NCBI GenBank assembly: GCA_017451425.1
Contig: JAFSPP010000017.1
Coordinates: 1-48,683, forward strand
DNA length: 48,683 nt
Origin: Clostridia bacterium
Lineage (GTDB): Bacteria > Bacillota > Clostridia > Oscillospirales > Acutalibacteraceae
Direction: 5' to 3'
The position numbers and the translations under genes were made by a program. A model generated the notes under the pieces. The model worked only from the letters and a program-made list of their open reading frames with translations. It ran no database searches and was not told the DNA's origin. This document shows, one piece after another, positions 1-8,611 of this stretch (position 1 is the stretch's first letter; the number at the start of each line of letters is the position of its first letter).

Positions 1-906
1 GGCATAGTCAGGAAGGAATGCGAGTTTTTCCTGAATTCCCGCAGCTTTATCAGCAGCGTTACTCTGTACGCCGTAGTTCTCTTCATCGAGACCCATATTC
101 GCGCTGTAGCCGCCGTCCTTATTGCCGAAGAGTGTCCACTCGAGGCCGTCCGGATTGCTGCTTGCGAAAAGTGAGAGGGCTGCGCCGAAGAAGACTGCTA
201 CGCAGGCGAGCACCGCAAGAGTTGATTTGATTGAAAGTTTGCCCTTCTCGCCCTTACCTTCGCCGAGATCCATGATGAGCTCGGGTCTGGCTTCATAGAT
301 GAAGAGAAGAATGGCTGATGTTGCAAGACCTTCAACAAGACCGATTGCAAGATGGATGGGTTGCATGAGTCCAACGAATGCGCCGAAAGGAAGCTCGGTG
401 ATGCCTGAGAGTTTCGTCTCAAGGACAACCGAGAAGGCGCCAAGCTGCAGGGTAAGTACGCAGCCGAGAACCGGGGCGAGGATGAGTTTCAGTCTGTCGT
501 TAAGCTTACTGCTCATAATAGGTTTCCAGATCAGGAAATAGCCCACGAAGCAGCCGTAGAATGCCATATTCCAGCAGTTTGCACCGAGGGCCATAAGGCC
601 TCCGTCAGCAAAGAAAAGACACTGGATGGCAATGATTACAATCATGGACAGGAAGCCCGCGAAGGGGCCGAGCAGCGATGTAAGAAGCATGCCGCCGCAG
701 ATATGTCCCGATGAACCGGTACCCGGTATCGTGTAATTGAGCATCTGACCTGCGAATACGAGCGCAGCCGTAACCGCCATGGTCGGAAGTTTCTTCTGAA
801 TGTTGTCCTTGTTTACTTTGTAGATGCTTGTACCTGCGGCAACAGCAGTTGCGCCGTACATTACAGTTGCCACTGCCGGTGAAAGCAGTGCGTCCGCCAT
901 ATGCAT
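1..906 (-). CDS. nikM: Nickel/cobalt ECF transporter substrate-binding component NikM/CbiM fused to a PDGLE domain (3' end cut by window)
   Basis: This is the integral-membrane, metal-binding subunit of an energy-coupling-factor importer for Ni2+ or Co2+. I translated it from the minus strand: 302 codons are open from the ATG at 906 to the window edge. The protein starts M-H-M-A-D-A-L-L, so it has the His at position 2 that coordinates metal in CbiM/NikM, and a conserved SSGHICGG segment near residue 70. Several hydrophobic helices follow. Near residue 255 a further membrane segment leads into SSNPDGLEWT, the signature of the PDGLE/CbiN-like domain, so the two small subunits are fused (NikMN type). 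A GGGGG ribosome binding site lies upstream. The T and A components would be expected beyond the left edge. Nickel versus cobalt cannot be settled from this sequence. Confidence 0.9.
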   Translation of the reverse strand, partial: MHMADALLSPAVATVMYGATAVAAGTSIYKVNKDNIQKKLPTMAVTAALVFAGQMLNYTIPGTGSSGHICGGMLLTSLLGPFAGFLSMIVIIAIQCLFFADGGLMALGANCWNMAFYGCFVGYFLIWKPIMSSKLNDRLKLILAPVLGCVLTLQLGAFSVVLETKLSGITELPFGAFVGLMQPIHLAIGLVEGLATSAILLFIYEARPELIMDLGEGKGEKGKLSIKSTLAVLACVAVFFGAALSLFASSNPDGLEWTLFGNKDGGYSANMGLDEENYGVQSNAADKAAGIQEKLAFLPDYA

Positions 907-923
907 ATACAAATCCCCCTTGT

Positions 924-968
924 GTTTTAGTACATTGGTATTTTAAAACAGGAAAGTGGCTCTCACAA
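924..968 (-). promoter_or_regulatory. Promoter and candidate operator of the nikM gene
   Basis: Minus-strand promoter: TTGTGA (963-968), 17-nt spacer, TAAAAT (940-945). An inverted repeat, GTTTTA-N14-TAAAAC (924-949), covers the -10 box and the start point, which is where a repressor would bind. A metal-responsive regulator is an inference; none is encoded here. Confidence 0.5.
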
Positions 969-989
969 GCCCGTAGGGGGGATACTTTT

Positions 990-1018
990 TTGCAAAAATT
1001 TTTCCTTGAGTATATAAT
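990..1018 (+). promoter_or_regulatory. Promoter of the first glycerophosphotransferase gene
   Basis: TTGCAA (990-995), 17-nt spacer, TATAAT (1013-1018). The predicted start point (about 1024-1026) falls on the ATG at 1025, so the message would be leaderless or use a later start. Confidence 0.65.
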
Positions 1019-1024
1019 AATCGT

Positions 1025-2176
1025 ATGATGAATTTATCGTATGCGCTGAGTCTCTTTGAGATGAAAGTCCGCTATCCCCTGCGCTTTGCCTTCTGGAAGG
1101 CGGTTTATAAGCAGGACAGAAACCGGATTCTCTTTGCAGACCCTTATGCCACGGACCTGACCGACAATATGAAACCCCTGTGGGCTGCCCTTGAGAAGAG
1201 GGACGGCCTGACTCTTGTCAAATGCTTTCCGCAGACCGCAGGCCTTTCCGGCAACTCACTTGCCGGCAAGATAAAGGGCCGCGCAAACAGAGCATGGGCA
1301 TTTGACAGGTTTATCAGGGAATATGCGCGGGCAGGTACCGTCTTCCTGACCGAGTCGTACCTGCCCGCCTATGCGGTGGCGGCACGTACGGGCACGCAGG
1401 TGGTCCAGCTCTGGCATGCCTCGGGCGCATTCAAGAAGTGGGGCTACTCCACCCTCAACAAGAGTTTCGGAGCATCTGACGACCGGATACCGATGCACAA
1501 CTGCTACACACTCGTGCCGGTATCCGCAGCGGAAGTTGCTCCCTGCTATGCGGATGCCTTCCGCTGCGACCCGGGCGTCATAAAGCCGCTCGGCGTGCCG
1601 CGCACCGATGAACTCTTTAATCAGAGTACCGATGCAAAGGCGGAGCTTATCGCAGAACATCCGGAACTTGCCGGAAAAAAGCTTATTCTGTACGCTCCGA
1701 CATTCCGCGGAAACAACGTAGTTGACGCAAAAGCAGCTGAAATGCCTGACTTTTCAAAACTCGATTCATCCTGTGCGGTACTGCTTAGAATGCACCCGTT
1801 TGTGAAGGGAAAATACGAAATTCCCGAGGAGTGTAAAGGCATTATGCTTGACACCTTTGACTATGACACCAATTTCTGCCTCAGGGCAGCTGATATCCTT
1901 ATCACGGATTACTCCTCAATAATCTTTGAATACTCACTGCTGGACAAGCCCATGGTGTTCTTCGCACCTGACCTTGACTCCTACCGAGACAACCGTGATT
2001 TTTATTATAACTACGAGGATTTTGTCCCGGGGCCCATAGCAAAGAACACAGAGGAGCTGCTTGAGGTCCTCGCCTCGCCTCCCGATTTGAAACGGGTAAA
2101 GGATTTCAGAAATAAATACATGTCCGCCTGCGACGGACATGCGACAGAGAAAATAATAAAAGAGCTGCTCGGTTAG
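1025..2176 (+). CDS. CDP-glycerol glycerophosphotransferase family protein (single-domain form)
   Basis: Predicted transferase of the TagB/TagF-like family, which moves glycerol-phosphate (or a similar group) from a CDP-activated donor to a cell-surface polymer or glycolipid on the cytoplasmic face of the membrane. The 383-residue protein has the family blocks in order: VQLWHASGAFKKWG (about 140), LYAPTFRGN (about 225), LRMHPFVKGKYEIPE (about 260) and DILITDYSSIIFEYSLLD (about 300), the last being the donor-binding region. It lacks the N-terminal beta domain and membrane segment found in its convergent paralogue at 2173-3933. The ATG at 1025 has no Shine-Dalgarno site and sits at the predicted transcription start; the Met 13 codons later (FEMKVRY) is an alternative start. 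The exact polymer is unknown. Confidence 0.85.
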   Translation: MMNLSYALSLFEMKVRYPLRFAFWKAVYKQDRNRILFADPYATDLTDNMKPLWAALEKRDGLTLVKCFPQTAGLSGNSLAGKIKGRANRAWAFDRFIREYARAGTVFLTESYLPAYAVAARTGTQVVQLWHASGAFKKWGYSTLNKSFGASDDRIPMHNCYTLVPVSAAEVAPCYADAFRCDPGVIKPLGVPRTDELFNQSTDAKAELIAEHPELAGKKLILYAPTFRGNNVVDAKAAEMPDFSKLDSSCAVLLRMHPFVKGKYEIPEECKGIMLDTFDYDTNFCLRAADILITDYSSIIFEYSLLDKPMVFFAPDLDSYRDNRDFYYNYEDFVPGPIAKNTEELLEVLASPPDLKRVKDFRNKYMSACDGHATEKIIKELLG

Positions 2177-2188
2177 AGCAGCTCTTTT
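2158..2188. terminator. Bidirectional terminator shared by convergent paralogues
   Basis: Perfect 13-bp stem (2158-2170 with 2176-2188) around a 5-nt loop GGTTA, with an A-run on one side and a T-run on the other. Both stop codons (TAG at 2174-2176 on plus, TAA at 2175-2173 on minus) lie in or at the loop, and the two stems encode the closing residues KELL of both proteins. Confidence 0.9.
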
Positions 2189-3933
2189 ATCATTTCCGCC
2201 ACCCGTTCGGTGGACTTACCGTCGAAGTGGTCAAAGAATTTTTCTTTAAACGGTTTTATGCGTTCAGTCTCAAAGTCACCGTTTTTAATTGCCTCTATGA
2301 CTTCGTCCTGATTCTGTGCAAGCTTGCCGGGAAGGCTCGGCTTGTACTCATAGTAGAAGTCACGGGTCGCGGTGTACTCTGAGAGGTCATAAGCGTACAT
2401 AACCATGGGTATGTCGAGCAGAGAGGCCTCGAATACCGCGGACGAGTAGTCCGTGATGAGTATGTCTGTCACAAAGAGCAGATCATTGAGTTCGGAGTTT
2501 TCCGAGAGATCGATTATTCTGTCCTCATAGCCTTCGGGAATCTCAAACTTGTTGTTTACGAACGGATGCATCTTCACGATTATTCCGTATTCGGGACCGA
2601 GGGCGTCAGAAACTTCCTTCAGGTCAAAGCGGTCGGCAGGATAGTAACCTGTCAGACGTCCGTTGCCGCGGAAGGTCGGGGCAAACATAATTATCTTCTT
2701 GCTCTTCCACTCAGGGAAATCCGCATAGAAATTTGCCTTCATCTCCTCTGCGACCTTGTCGTCAAAGAACATGTCGGTTCTCGGAACACCCGTAGCTACA
2801 ACGTTTTCAATCGGTATGCCGAAACCTTCGGCATAGAAACGGCGTATGGCGCGTGAACTTACTATCGCGCGGTCGTACATGCGGTGATTGACGGAGGTCT
2901 GCTTCGGACCGCCGGGTTTGCCGAGTCGGGAGAAACCGAAGGTCTTGAAAGCGCCGCACGCGTGCCAGACCTGGACGAGTTTAACTTCGGGTTTCTTTTC
3001 GACGAGGCTCGTGAGCTCGTAGAAGTCATCGACGATTACGACCTTTGAAGTGGCATAGAGTTTCGCGAACCTGAAGAGATTGGCAAAGCTCATTCTGTGC
3101 ATGGGGTTATCATCGAGAAGCATTTTTATCTCAAGCGATGTATCGTCCTTTAAAACTTCATAAACATCGGCCGGATTACCCGAGAGCTCTCCCCTTCTGT
3201 TGGAAAGGAATGTGACTCTGTTTGGCACAACCTCGCTGTTCCTGAAGCAGAAGGTCCAGAATTTAACCCACTTCTCCTTCATATGTTTCCTGCCTATCTC
3301 CGTATGGGTGATTGAGCGGAAACCGACACGGACGTTGTCCACGAAGAAGCGGAAGGCTGTTCTCTCGGTTTTTGACACCCAGCCCTTCTTGAGTCCCAGA
3401 AAAGCCGCCACGGAATCTATGAGCAGGAACGGAATCAGCGCTATGCCGAAAACCCAGACGATCAGCGAGTAGAGAGCCGCAAATATGCCTTTTACGGCAA
3501 TGAGGAAGTAGTTTTTCTTCTTCTCAACATAGGGCTCCTTGCGTTTGAGCTCTATTCCCTCCGAGTCCGCCTCAAGCGTGAAGTCCGAATCAACGGATGA
3601 GACCTTGGCCGAAAGGAAGAGCGGCACGTCCCGGAAATGCTCCTCACCGTAGTGGATATCCACTTCCATATAGACAGGCTCATCCTTGACCGGAGTATTG
3701 AAAAGATATGAGATATCATACCTGTATCCCGCTATAATCGTACAGGTCTTCCCGTCCGTATTCGGATAGTATGACTGCACGAGAATAGGGATAAAGCGCG
3801 TCTCTTCGCCCATCTGGTATACGAGTGTAACCTTGGGCGAATGGACCGCCGAATCGTACGGAAGCGTAATCTCGAGACTCAGCTCCATCTGATTCTTCAC
3901 TATTTCAATGTTTCTTATTTCTGCTTTTTTCAT
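2173..3933 (-). CDS. CDP-glycerol glycerophosphotransferase family protein with N-terminal membrane-linked domain
   Basis: A 586-residue paralogue of the convergent gene at 1025. Residues 1-135 form a beta-rich domain of unknown role. Residues about 143-185 contain hydrophobic segments (FLIAVKGIFAALYSLIVWVF and following) that should attach the protein to the membrane. The transferase domain carries VQVWHACGAFKTFGFS, MFAPTFRGNG, VKMHPFVNNKFEIPEG and DILITDYSSAVFEASLLD. These blocks are the family hallmarks, so a role in teichoic-acid-like polymer or glycolipid glycerophosphate transfer is likely. No CDP-glycerol synthase (tagD) or tag export gene is in the window. The ATG at 3933 has only a weak ribosome binding site. 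The stop overlaps that of the convergent gene inside their shared terminator. Confidence 0.87.
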   Translation of the reverse strand: MKKAEIRNIEIVKNQMELSLEITLPYDSAVHSPKVTLVYQMGEETRFIPILVQSYYPNTDGKTCTIIAGYRYDISYLFNTPVKDEPVYMEVDIHYGEEHFRDVPLFLSAKVSSVDSDFTLEADSEGIELKRKEPYVEKKKNYFLIAVKGIFAALYSLIVWVFGIALIPFLLIDSVAAFLGLKKGWVSKTERTAFRFFVDNVRVGFRSITHTEIGRKHMKEKWVKFWTFCFRNSEVVPNRVTFLSNRRGELSGNPADVYEVLKDDTSLEIKMLLDDNPMHRMSFANLFRFAKLYATSKVVIVDDFYELTSLVEKKPEVKLVQVWHACGAFKTFGFSRLGKPGGPKQTSVNHRMYDRAIVSSRAIRRFYAEGFGIPIENVVATGVPRTDMFFDDKVAEEMKANFYADFPEWKSKKIIMFAPTFRGNGRLTGYYPADRFDLKEVSDALGPEYGIIVKMHPFVNNKFEIPEGYEDRIIDLSENSELNDLLFVTDILITDYSSAVFEASLLDIPMVMYAYDLSEYTATRDFYYEYKPSLPGKLAQNQDEVIEAIKNGDFETERIKPFKEKFFDHFDGKSTERVAEMIKELL

Positions 3934-3969
3934 AAAAACACCGTTTTAATAAATATTTATACATTGCAG

Positions 3970-3998
3970 ATTATACCACATTCCGTGTAAAATATAAT
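3970..3998. promoter_or_regulatory. Divergent promoter region between glycerophosphotransferase and diguanylate cyclase genes
   Basis: A TATAAT box is present on each strand: 3993-3998 reading right and 3975-3970 reading left, 17 nt apart. The -35 boxes are poor on both sides, so the two promoters may compete or need an activator. Confidence 0.4.
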
Positions 3999-4025
3999 CG
4001 TAAATTTGAAAGGTTGGTAAATCTG

Positions 4026-5216
4026 ATGTCTTTAAACACAAAACTTCAGACAGGTCTCATCGATAAAGCGTCCGAGCTTGTAATCACCGATGAGGACTTC
4101 AACATACTGTTTCGAAACCATGCCCTGGACTTCGATGACGCGACCTGGGCCAAGTGGACCATACTCATAGGCGATGAAGTTTTTACGGAAAATGTCTTTG
4201 AGTGGGAAACCACCGACAGAATTACCGGAAAGTATTATAAGAGCAATACCTACAGAGAGGAGCATGAGGGAAAATCATATCTCCTGCATCACATATACGA
4301 TGTAACTGACTATGCGGAACTCATCAAGGACCTCTCAAAATATTCGCGCATCCTGCGCAACTCATCAGACTGCCAGAGCAACCTGATAAAGAACCTTTCA
4401 TCACATGCCGAAGACTGCCTTCCGGCCGCAGTAAAATACTTTGATGTAGATACAGCCGTCTTATATCTGGAACGACAGGACCACACCGAGCGCTATGTAA
4501 TGAAGAAAGGCGCGAATCGCCCTGAAACGGAGATACTGCCTGTCGGCACGGAATATGACGACGAAGGTTTCACCTGCTGTTGCAGCGGAAAAACCGTAAC
4601 GGAAGTCAGCTACAGTCTTCTCATCACCGAAAAGGAAGAAGAGGACCACACCGCGTTTTCAATGCTCGTCAACGAGTTCAAGTTCTATATTGAAAACGCA
4701 CTCATGCAGGAGGCCATTATCTTCGAGAGCGAGCATGACCGCCTCACCGGACTCTTCAACAAGGGTAAGTTCATAGAGCTCCAGGAGACCCTCTTCGACG
4801 GCGCCGACAGTATAACCGTGTACAACATGGATGTCAACTACTTAAAGCGCACCAACGACCTGCTGGGCCACCGTGCAGGTGATCTTCTCATAAAGAAAGC
4901 GGCCGACAGCATAAAGGCGATAACCGGCCACAATACATCGCACGACGTCTACGGTTTCCGTACCGGAGGCGATGAATTCATCGTTGTCGCGGTTAATAAG
5001 ACTCTGCCCGAATCAGAGGAAATTCTCGGGGACTGGAAAGCCGGTCTTGATGAGCTCAACCGCGACGACGGTCCGGAGTGTATTATCGCGTGCGGAATGT
5101 GCCATAAAAAAGCACCGTTTTCCTTCAACGAGGTTTTCAGCGAAGCCGATAACCTCATGTATGAAGAAAAACGGGCAATTAAAATATCACGTGGTGAGGA
5201 TCCTGACGGAAGATAA
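4026..5216 (+). CDS. Diguanylate cyclase (GGDEF) with N-terminal sensory region
   Basis: Predicted to make cyclic di-GMP from two GTP. About 396 residues, soluble, with no membrane segment. Residues 1-100 look PAS-like (ITDEDFNILFRNHAL at the start, HHIYDVTDY at the end). Residues about 110-225 form a second, GAF-like sensory block. The GGDEF domain begins at HDRLTGLFNKGKF, continues through NMDVNYLKRTNDLLGHRAGD and holds an intact RTGGDEF active-site loop. The RxxD inhibitory site expected upstream of GGDEF is absent, so product inhibition is unlikely. An in-frame TTG at 4014 is also possible, but ATG 4026 follows AAAGG and is preferred. The gene is monocistronic and convergent with the flavoprotein operon. 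Confidence 0.9.
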   Translation: MSLNTKLQTGLIDKASELVITDEDFNILFRNHALDFDDATWAKWTILIGDEVFTENVFEWETTDRITGKYYKSNTYREEHEGKSYLLHHIYDVTDYAELIKDLSKYSRILRNSSDCQSNLIKNLSSHAEDCLPAAVKYFDVDTAVLYLERQDHTERYVMKKGANRPETEILPVGTEYDDEGFTCCCSGKTVTEVSYSLLITEKEEEDHTAFSMLVNEFKFYIENALMQEAIIFESEHDRLTGLFNKGKFIELQETLFDGADSITVYNMDVNYLKRTNDLLGHRAGDLLIKKAADSIKAITGHNTSHDVYGFRTGGDEFIVVAVNKTLPESEEILGDWKAGLDELNRDDGPECIIACGMCHKKAPFSFNEVFSEADNLMYEEKRAIKISRGEDPDGR

Positions 5217-5221
5217 CCGTC
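5205..5221. terminator. Possible short terminator between convergent genes
   Basis: Weak 5-bp hairpin GACGG-AAGATAA-CCGTC followed by TTATTCCTTT, spanning the stop of the diguanylate cyclase gene. Only 5 bp separate the convergent stops. Confidence 0.3.
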
Positions 5222-6982
5222 TTATTCCTTTCCCATGTCTTTATATCCGTCCCGAAGGAAGATCTTCTCTTCCTCTGAAAGATCGAGACCTATTGTGCCA
5301 CCCGGATTCATCATGTAATCCGGGTCAAAATATTCTTTAAGGGCCTTGAAGGTACCGTATTCCGTCCTGCCGACGGAGCCTTCAAGCCACGGCGCAAACA
5401 TCTTGCCTATACCGTGGTGGTGGGACAGGGCCGCGCCTGATTTCTGAATGGCATCAAGTATTGTCTTGTGATATGCCTTGAACTCGGCGGCCGTGTCCAT
5501 CTTCGCAATGAAGATAAAGTAGAGGTTTGCGCCCTGCGGATAGCAGTGCGACATATGTGTCGTTACGACACAGTTGGGTAGCGCGTGGCACACGGCGCGT
5601 ACGTCCCTGTGGACCTGCGCCATATTGGACCAGTTTACGCAGCACTCGAGAGTATCAATTATAATACCGAAGTCGTGGAGTGAATCACGCATATAAGGGT
5701 CGTCAAAGCGGCCCTTTTCCCATCCCCTGCAGACATAGCCTGTGAGCGGGAATCCGCCGTGTTTTACCGCGACTTTGAAGATATTCCTTGCCACGTTCTT
5801 TGAATAGCCCTTCTCGCCGTCTGTGAAGCCCAGGAAGAGGCAGCGCTCCATATCCTTGTAACCCAGCTTCTCAAGGAGGGGCTGAGCAGGAGTCTCGTCA
5901 ACATTGTAGAGACGGAGCATCATGTTTGTCTCCTCGGGATCTGAAAGACGGAAGACTGAGGAAAATCCGAACTCACCCTGAAGACATTCACGGGCAAAGT
6001 CCATGGCGTCATCCCAGGTCTTGAAGATGTATGAGAAACGCTTTCTGTTCTCGGGATTGTAATGGAAGACCTTGAGCGTAGCCTCAGTGAGGACGCCGAA
6101 GGTTCCCTCAGAGCCCATCATTATCTGGTTAAGGTTAGGTCCCGTCGCCTCGCGCGGGTAGGGCGATGTAAGTACGACACCGCGGGGAGTCGCATACTTC
6201 TGCTGAAGGCAGATGTCGGTAATACAGCCATAGTAGGTGGAGTTCTGGCCCGAACCGCGTGTGGTGATCCAGCCGCCCACCGAGGAGTATTCAAATGACT
6301 GCGGGAAATGTCCGCAGGTAAATGCGCGCTTTGCTCCGAACTCGGAGACGGCGTTATTCAGATGCGCCTCAAGCTGAGGACCGGACATTCCGGCCTGAAC
6401 CGTGATAGTCTGGTCTGTCTCGTTAAACCTCAGGACCTTGTTGAAGTTGCGGCGCATATCAAGTGAAACGCCGCCCTTCGTCGGCTCTACGCCGCGCGTA
6501 ACTGAGGAACCTCCGCCATATACATAGAGAGGTATTTTATGCTCGGCACAATATTCTACCGTCTTCTCAATCTGTTCTGACTCAGACGGATAAAGAACCA
6601 CATCCGGCAGGCTGTCGAACTGGCGCTCACGGATTCTGTACAGGTCGTATGCTGTCTGTCCGTACGCTACTGAAAGTCTGTCATAGTCGGACTGAGACAT
6701 CTCGCTGCCATAGACCGACTTGAAGAAATCGAGGTGCTCCTGAGCCATGTTCGGCGGGTATTTGCCCTCGAAATCGACTTTCTCGAGACCTACATCGCAG
6801 CGGTAATCCCTGACATAGTCATCGGTTATGTCAAGGCGTTCCTTCATGAGTTTATAGAGTGACTCTTTCGGGAACTTGAAATGGTTCGGATCGCCCCAGC
6901 GGAAAATCGAACGATATGAATCGGCAGGGGCTGCTTCTTTTATCCATTTGGGCTCGAAGCCTTCATAAGGTTTGTATCCCAT
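5222..6982 (-). CDS. FAD-binding oxidase, alkyldihydroxyacetonephosphate synthase (AGPS)-like
   Basis: A 586-residue flavoprotein of the vanillyl-alcohol-oxidase fold. It resembles alkylglycerone-phosphate synthase more than lactate/glycolate dehydrogenases. The family features visible are RLSVAYGQTAYDLYRIR before the FAD domain, the FAD-binding segment PLYVYGGGSSVTRGVEP, TCGHFPQSFEYSSVGGWITTRGSG, and the triple-His motif LSHHHGIGK near residue 520; lactate-type relatives have EHGIG instead. AGPS swaps the acyl chain of acyl-DHAP for a fatty alcohol to form the ether bond of ether lipids. It is the last gene of a TetR-flanked operon with glycerol-3-phosphate-dehydrogenase-like genes. Strong AAGGAG site before ATG 6982. 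Whether it makes ether lipids or oxidises another glycerophosphate is unproven. Confidence 0.8.
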   Translation of the reverse strand: MGYKPYEGFEPKWIKEAAPADSYRSIFRWGDPNHFKFPKESLYKLMKERLDITDDYVRDYRCDVGLEKVDFEGKYPPNMAQEHLDFFKSVYGSEMSQSDYDRLSVAYGQTAYDLYRIRERQFDSLPDVVLYPSESEQIEKTVEYCAEHKIPLYVYGGGSSVTRGVEPTKGGVSLDMRRNFNKVLRFNETDQTITVQAGMSGPQLEAHLNNAVSEFGAKRAFTCGHFPQSFEYSSVGGWITTRGSGQNSTYYGCITDICLQQKYATPRGVVLTSPYPREATGPNLNQIMMGSEGTFGVLTEATLKVFHYNPENRKRFSYIFKTWDDAMDFARECLQGEFGFSSVFRLSDPEETNMMLRLYNVDETPAQPLLEKLGYKDMERCLFLGFTDGEKGYSKNVARNIFKVAVKHGGFPLTGYVCRGWEKGRFDDPYMRDSLHDFGIIIDTLECCVNWSNMAQVHRDVRAVCHALPNCVVTTHMSHCYPQGANLYFIFIAKMDTAAEFKAYHKTILDAIQKSGAALSHHHGIGKMFAPWLEGSVGRTEYGTFKALKEYFDPDYMMNPGGTIGLDLSEEEKIFLRDGYKDMGKE

Positions 6983-6992
6983 ATTATTCTCC

Positions 6993-7352
6993 TTAAAGCT
7001 GTGTCAGGAGGTCAGATGTCGCAATTACGTCAACACCGAGACCTAAAACGTCCTTGATAATTACATCGCCGCGGTTTAACTGTTTTGATACCGTGACTTT
7101 GCTTATCTCTTTCATAACGTCAAACATCTTGTCTTTCGGTATGTCGGCAGAAACTCTGCACGGCAGAGCGGGCGCGGACTTGAATGTTGTCCTGACGGTC
7201 GTGCAGACGGTCCTTCTCGGGTCTGTCATCTCGGCGATGGCAAAGTCTCTGCCCCTTCTGCAGGCGTTGCCGGTGACTGTCCAGTCACTGCCTGCCTTTT
7301 CAATGTTCATTGTGCAGCCGCGCGGGCATGTTATACAGACAATTGTACTCAT
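6993..7352 (-). CDS. DUF1667 cysteine-rich protein, partner of GlpA/GlpB-type oxidoreductases
   Basis: A 119-residue soluble protein of the DUF1667 family. It begins with a cysteine cluster, VCITCPRGC, and has a further Cys in GNACRRG, together four thiols likely to bind iron or an Fe-S centre. Proteins of this family are regularly encoded beside anaerobic glycerol-3-phosphate dehydrogenase-type flavoproteins, as here, and probably act as an electron-transfer or maturation partner (inference). Its start overlaps the end of the upstream FAD protein by ATGA (7349-7352), indicating translational coupling; a GAGGG site precedes the ATG. The downstream flavoprotein begins 10 nt after its stop. Confidence 0.88.
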   Translation of the reverse strand: MSTIVCITCPRGCTMNIEKAGSDWTVTGNACRRGRDFAIAEMTDPRRTVCTTVRTTFKSAPALPCRVSADIPKDKMFDVMKEISKVTVSKQLNRGDVIIKDVLGLGVDVIATSDLLTQL

Positions 7353-8611
7353 TCTTCATCCCTCACAATCTCTGCTCTTACAACAGTTGTTGCGCGAAGG
7401 TTGATACCCTTGAGGTTTATGACAACCCTCTCCATCTCAGGCGGACGGACTATCGGATACCTCTTCTCAAACACCGTCCTGCCGTCTATCTTAAGCCTGA
7501 AAATGCAGTTCTCATAAATTCTGTTGCTTCTGAAATACATAACAAAATCATTTATGTATCCGTTCAGGTTCAGCGACTGCGGAACAACATAGAGAAGTGT
7601 CTCGCTCGGTACAATCTCAATTACCGATTTATTCTCCGCCCTCTTGAAATGTGCGGCGTTTTTACCGGCAATCTCTCCGCTCTCCGACACATAATCTACG
7701 AGGTCGTTTACGTGCAGGGCGTTACCGCAGGCGAAGATACCGGGTATGTTTGTCATAAGATTTGAGTCGCAGATAGGACCCTTGGTCCTGTTGTCTATGC
7801 GGACCTCAAGTGTCTCTGCAAGCTCATTTTCCGGGATAAGTCCGACGGAGAGTATGAGTGCGTCGCACTCGATTTTCTCCTCAGTGCCCGGAATGGGTTT
7901 CAGATGCTCATCGACCTTTGCGACCTCGACCGCCTCAAGTCTGTCCATGCCGAATACTCTTGTGACGGTATGTGACAGATGAAGAGGAATGTTGAAGTCG
8001 TTTAAGCACTGATGTATGTTTCTGGTCAGACCCGAAGGCGTGTTCTTAATCTCATAGACACCGACGACTTCGGCGCCTTCAAGAGTCAGACGGCGTGCCA
8101 TTATGAGGCCTATGTCGCCCGAGCCCAGGATTACGCAGCGCTTTGTCGGGAGCTGACCGAGCAGGTTGGTGTAGTGCTGTGCCGTGCCCGCAGTGAATAT
8201 GCCTGACGGACGCGTGCCGTGAATAAAGACCTGCTTGCTCGTACGCTCACGACAGCCCGTGGCGAGGACGAGGCTCTTCGCCTCATATACTTCCACGCCG
8301 TCGCGTGATACAAGTGTGACCTTAAAGCCCTCCTTGATACGCTCAACGGAGGTTACGAAGGTCATGAGTTTTGCTTCAATTCCGCGTGAGCGGAACTCAT
8401 CAATAAAACGTTCAACGTACTCGGGGCCCGAGAGTTTCTCCTCGTAGCGGACGAGTCCGAATCCGTCGTGGATACACTGTTTCAGAATGCCGCCGAGGCG
8501 TGCCTCACGCTCGACGAGGACTACACGTGCGCCCTCCTTGTCGGCGGATATGGCCGCGGCAAGGCCGGCGGGGCCGCCGCCTATAACCATGACATCACAG
8601 GTCCAGATCAT
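7349..8611 (-). CDS. NAD(P)/FAD-dependent oxidoreductase (GlpB/HcnB-like subunit)
   Basis: A 420-residue pyridine-nucleotide-disulfide-type flavoprotein. The first Rossmann motif is VIGGGPAGLAAAISADKEG at residue about 9 (FAD). The second is VILGSGDIGLIMARRL near 160 (NAD(P)H). A GIFACGNALHVNDLVDYV segment near 305 closes the FAD site. No redox-active CxxC disulfide is evident. In clostridial operons this subunit usually sits between a GlpA-like dehydrogenase and DUF1667 and is thought to hand electrons from the dehydrogenase to NAD or another acceptor. The order here is the same, with 4-bp ATGA overlaps on both sides. The physiological electron acceptor cannot be read from sequence. Confidence 0.87.
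   Translation of the reverse strand: MIWTCDVMVIGGGPAGLAAAISADKEGARVVLVEREARLGGILKQCIHDGFGLVRYEEKLSGPEYVERFIDEFRSRGIEAKLMTFVTSVERIKEGFKVTLVSRDGVEVYEAKSLVLATGCRERTSKQVFIHGTRPSGIFTAGTAQHYTNLLGQLPTKRCVILGSGDIGLIMARRLTLEGAEVVGVYEIKNTPSGLTRNIHQCLNDFNIPLHLSHTVTRVFGMDRLEAVEVAKVDEHLKPIPGTEEKIECDALILSVGLIPENELAETLEVRIDNRTKGPICDSNLMTNIPGIFACGNALHVNDLVDYVSESGEIAGKNAAHFKRAENKSVIEIVPSETLLYVVPQSLNLNGYINDFVMYFRSNRIYENCIFRLKIDGRTVFEKRYPIVRPPEMERVVINLKGINLRATTVVRAEIVRDEE

Noticed and set aside
907..1024. Cobalamin or nickel/cobalt riboswitch upstream of nikM
   Set aside because: Only 118 nt are available and part of that is the divergent promoter; no B12 box or other conserved riboswitch core was seen.
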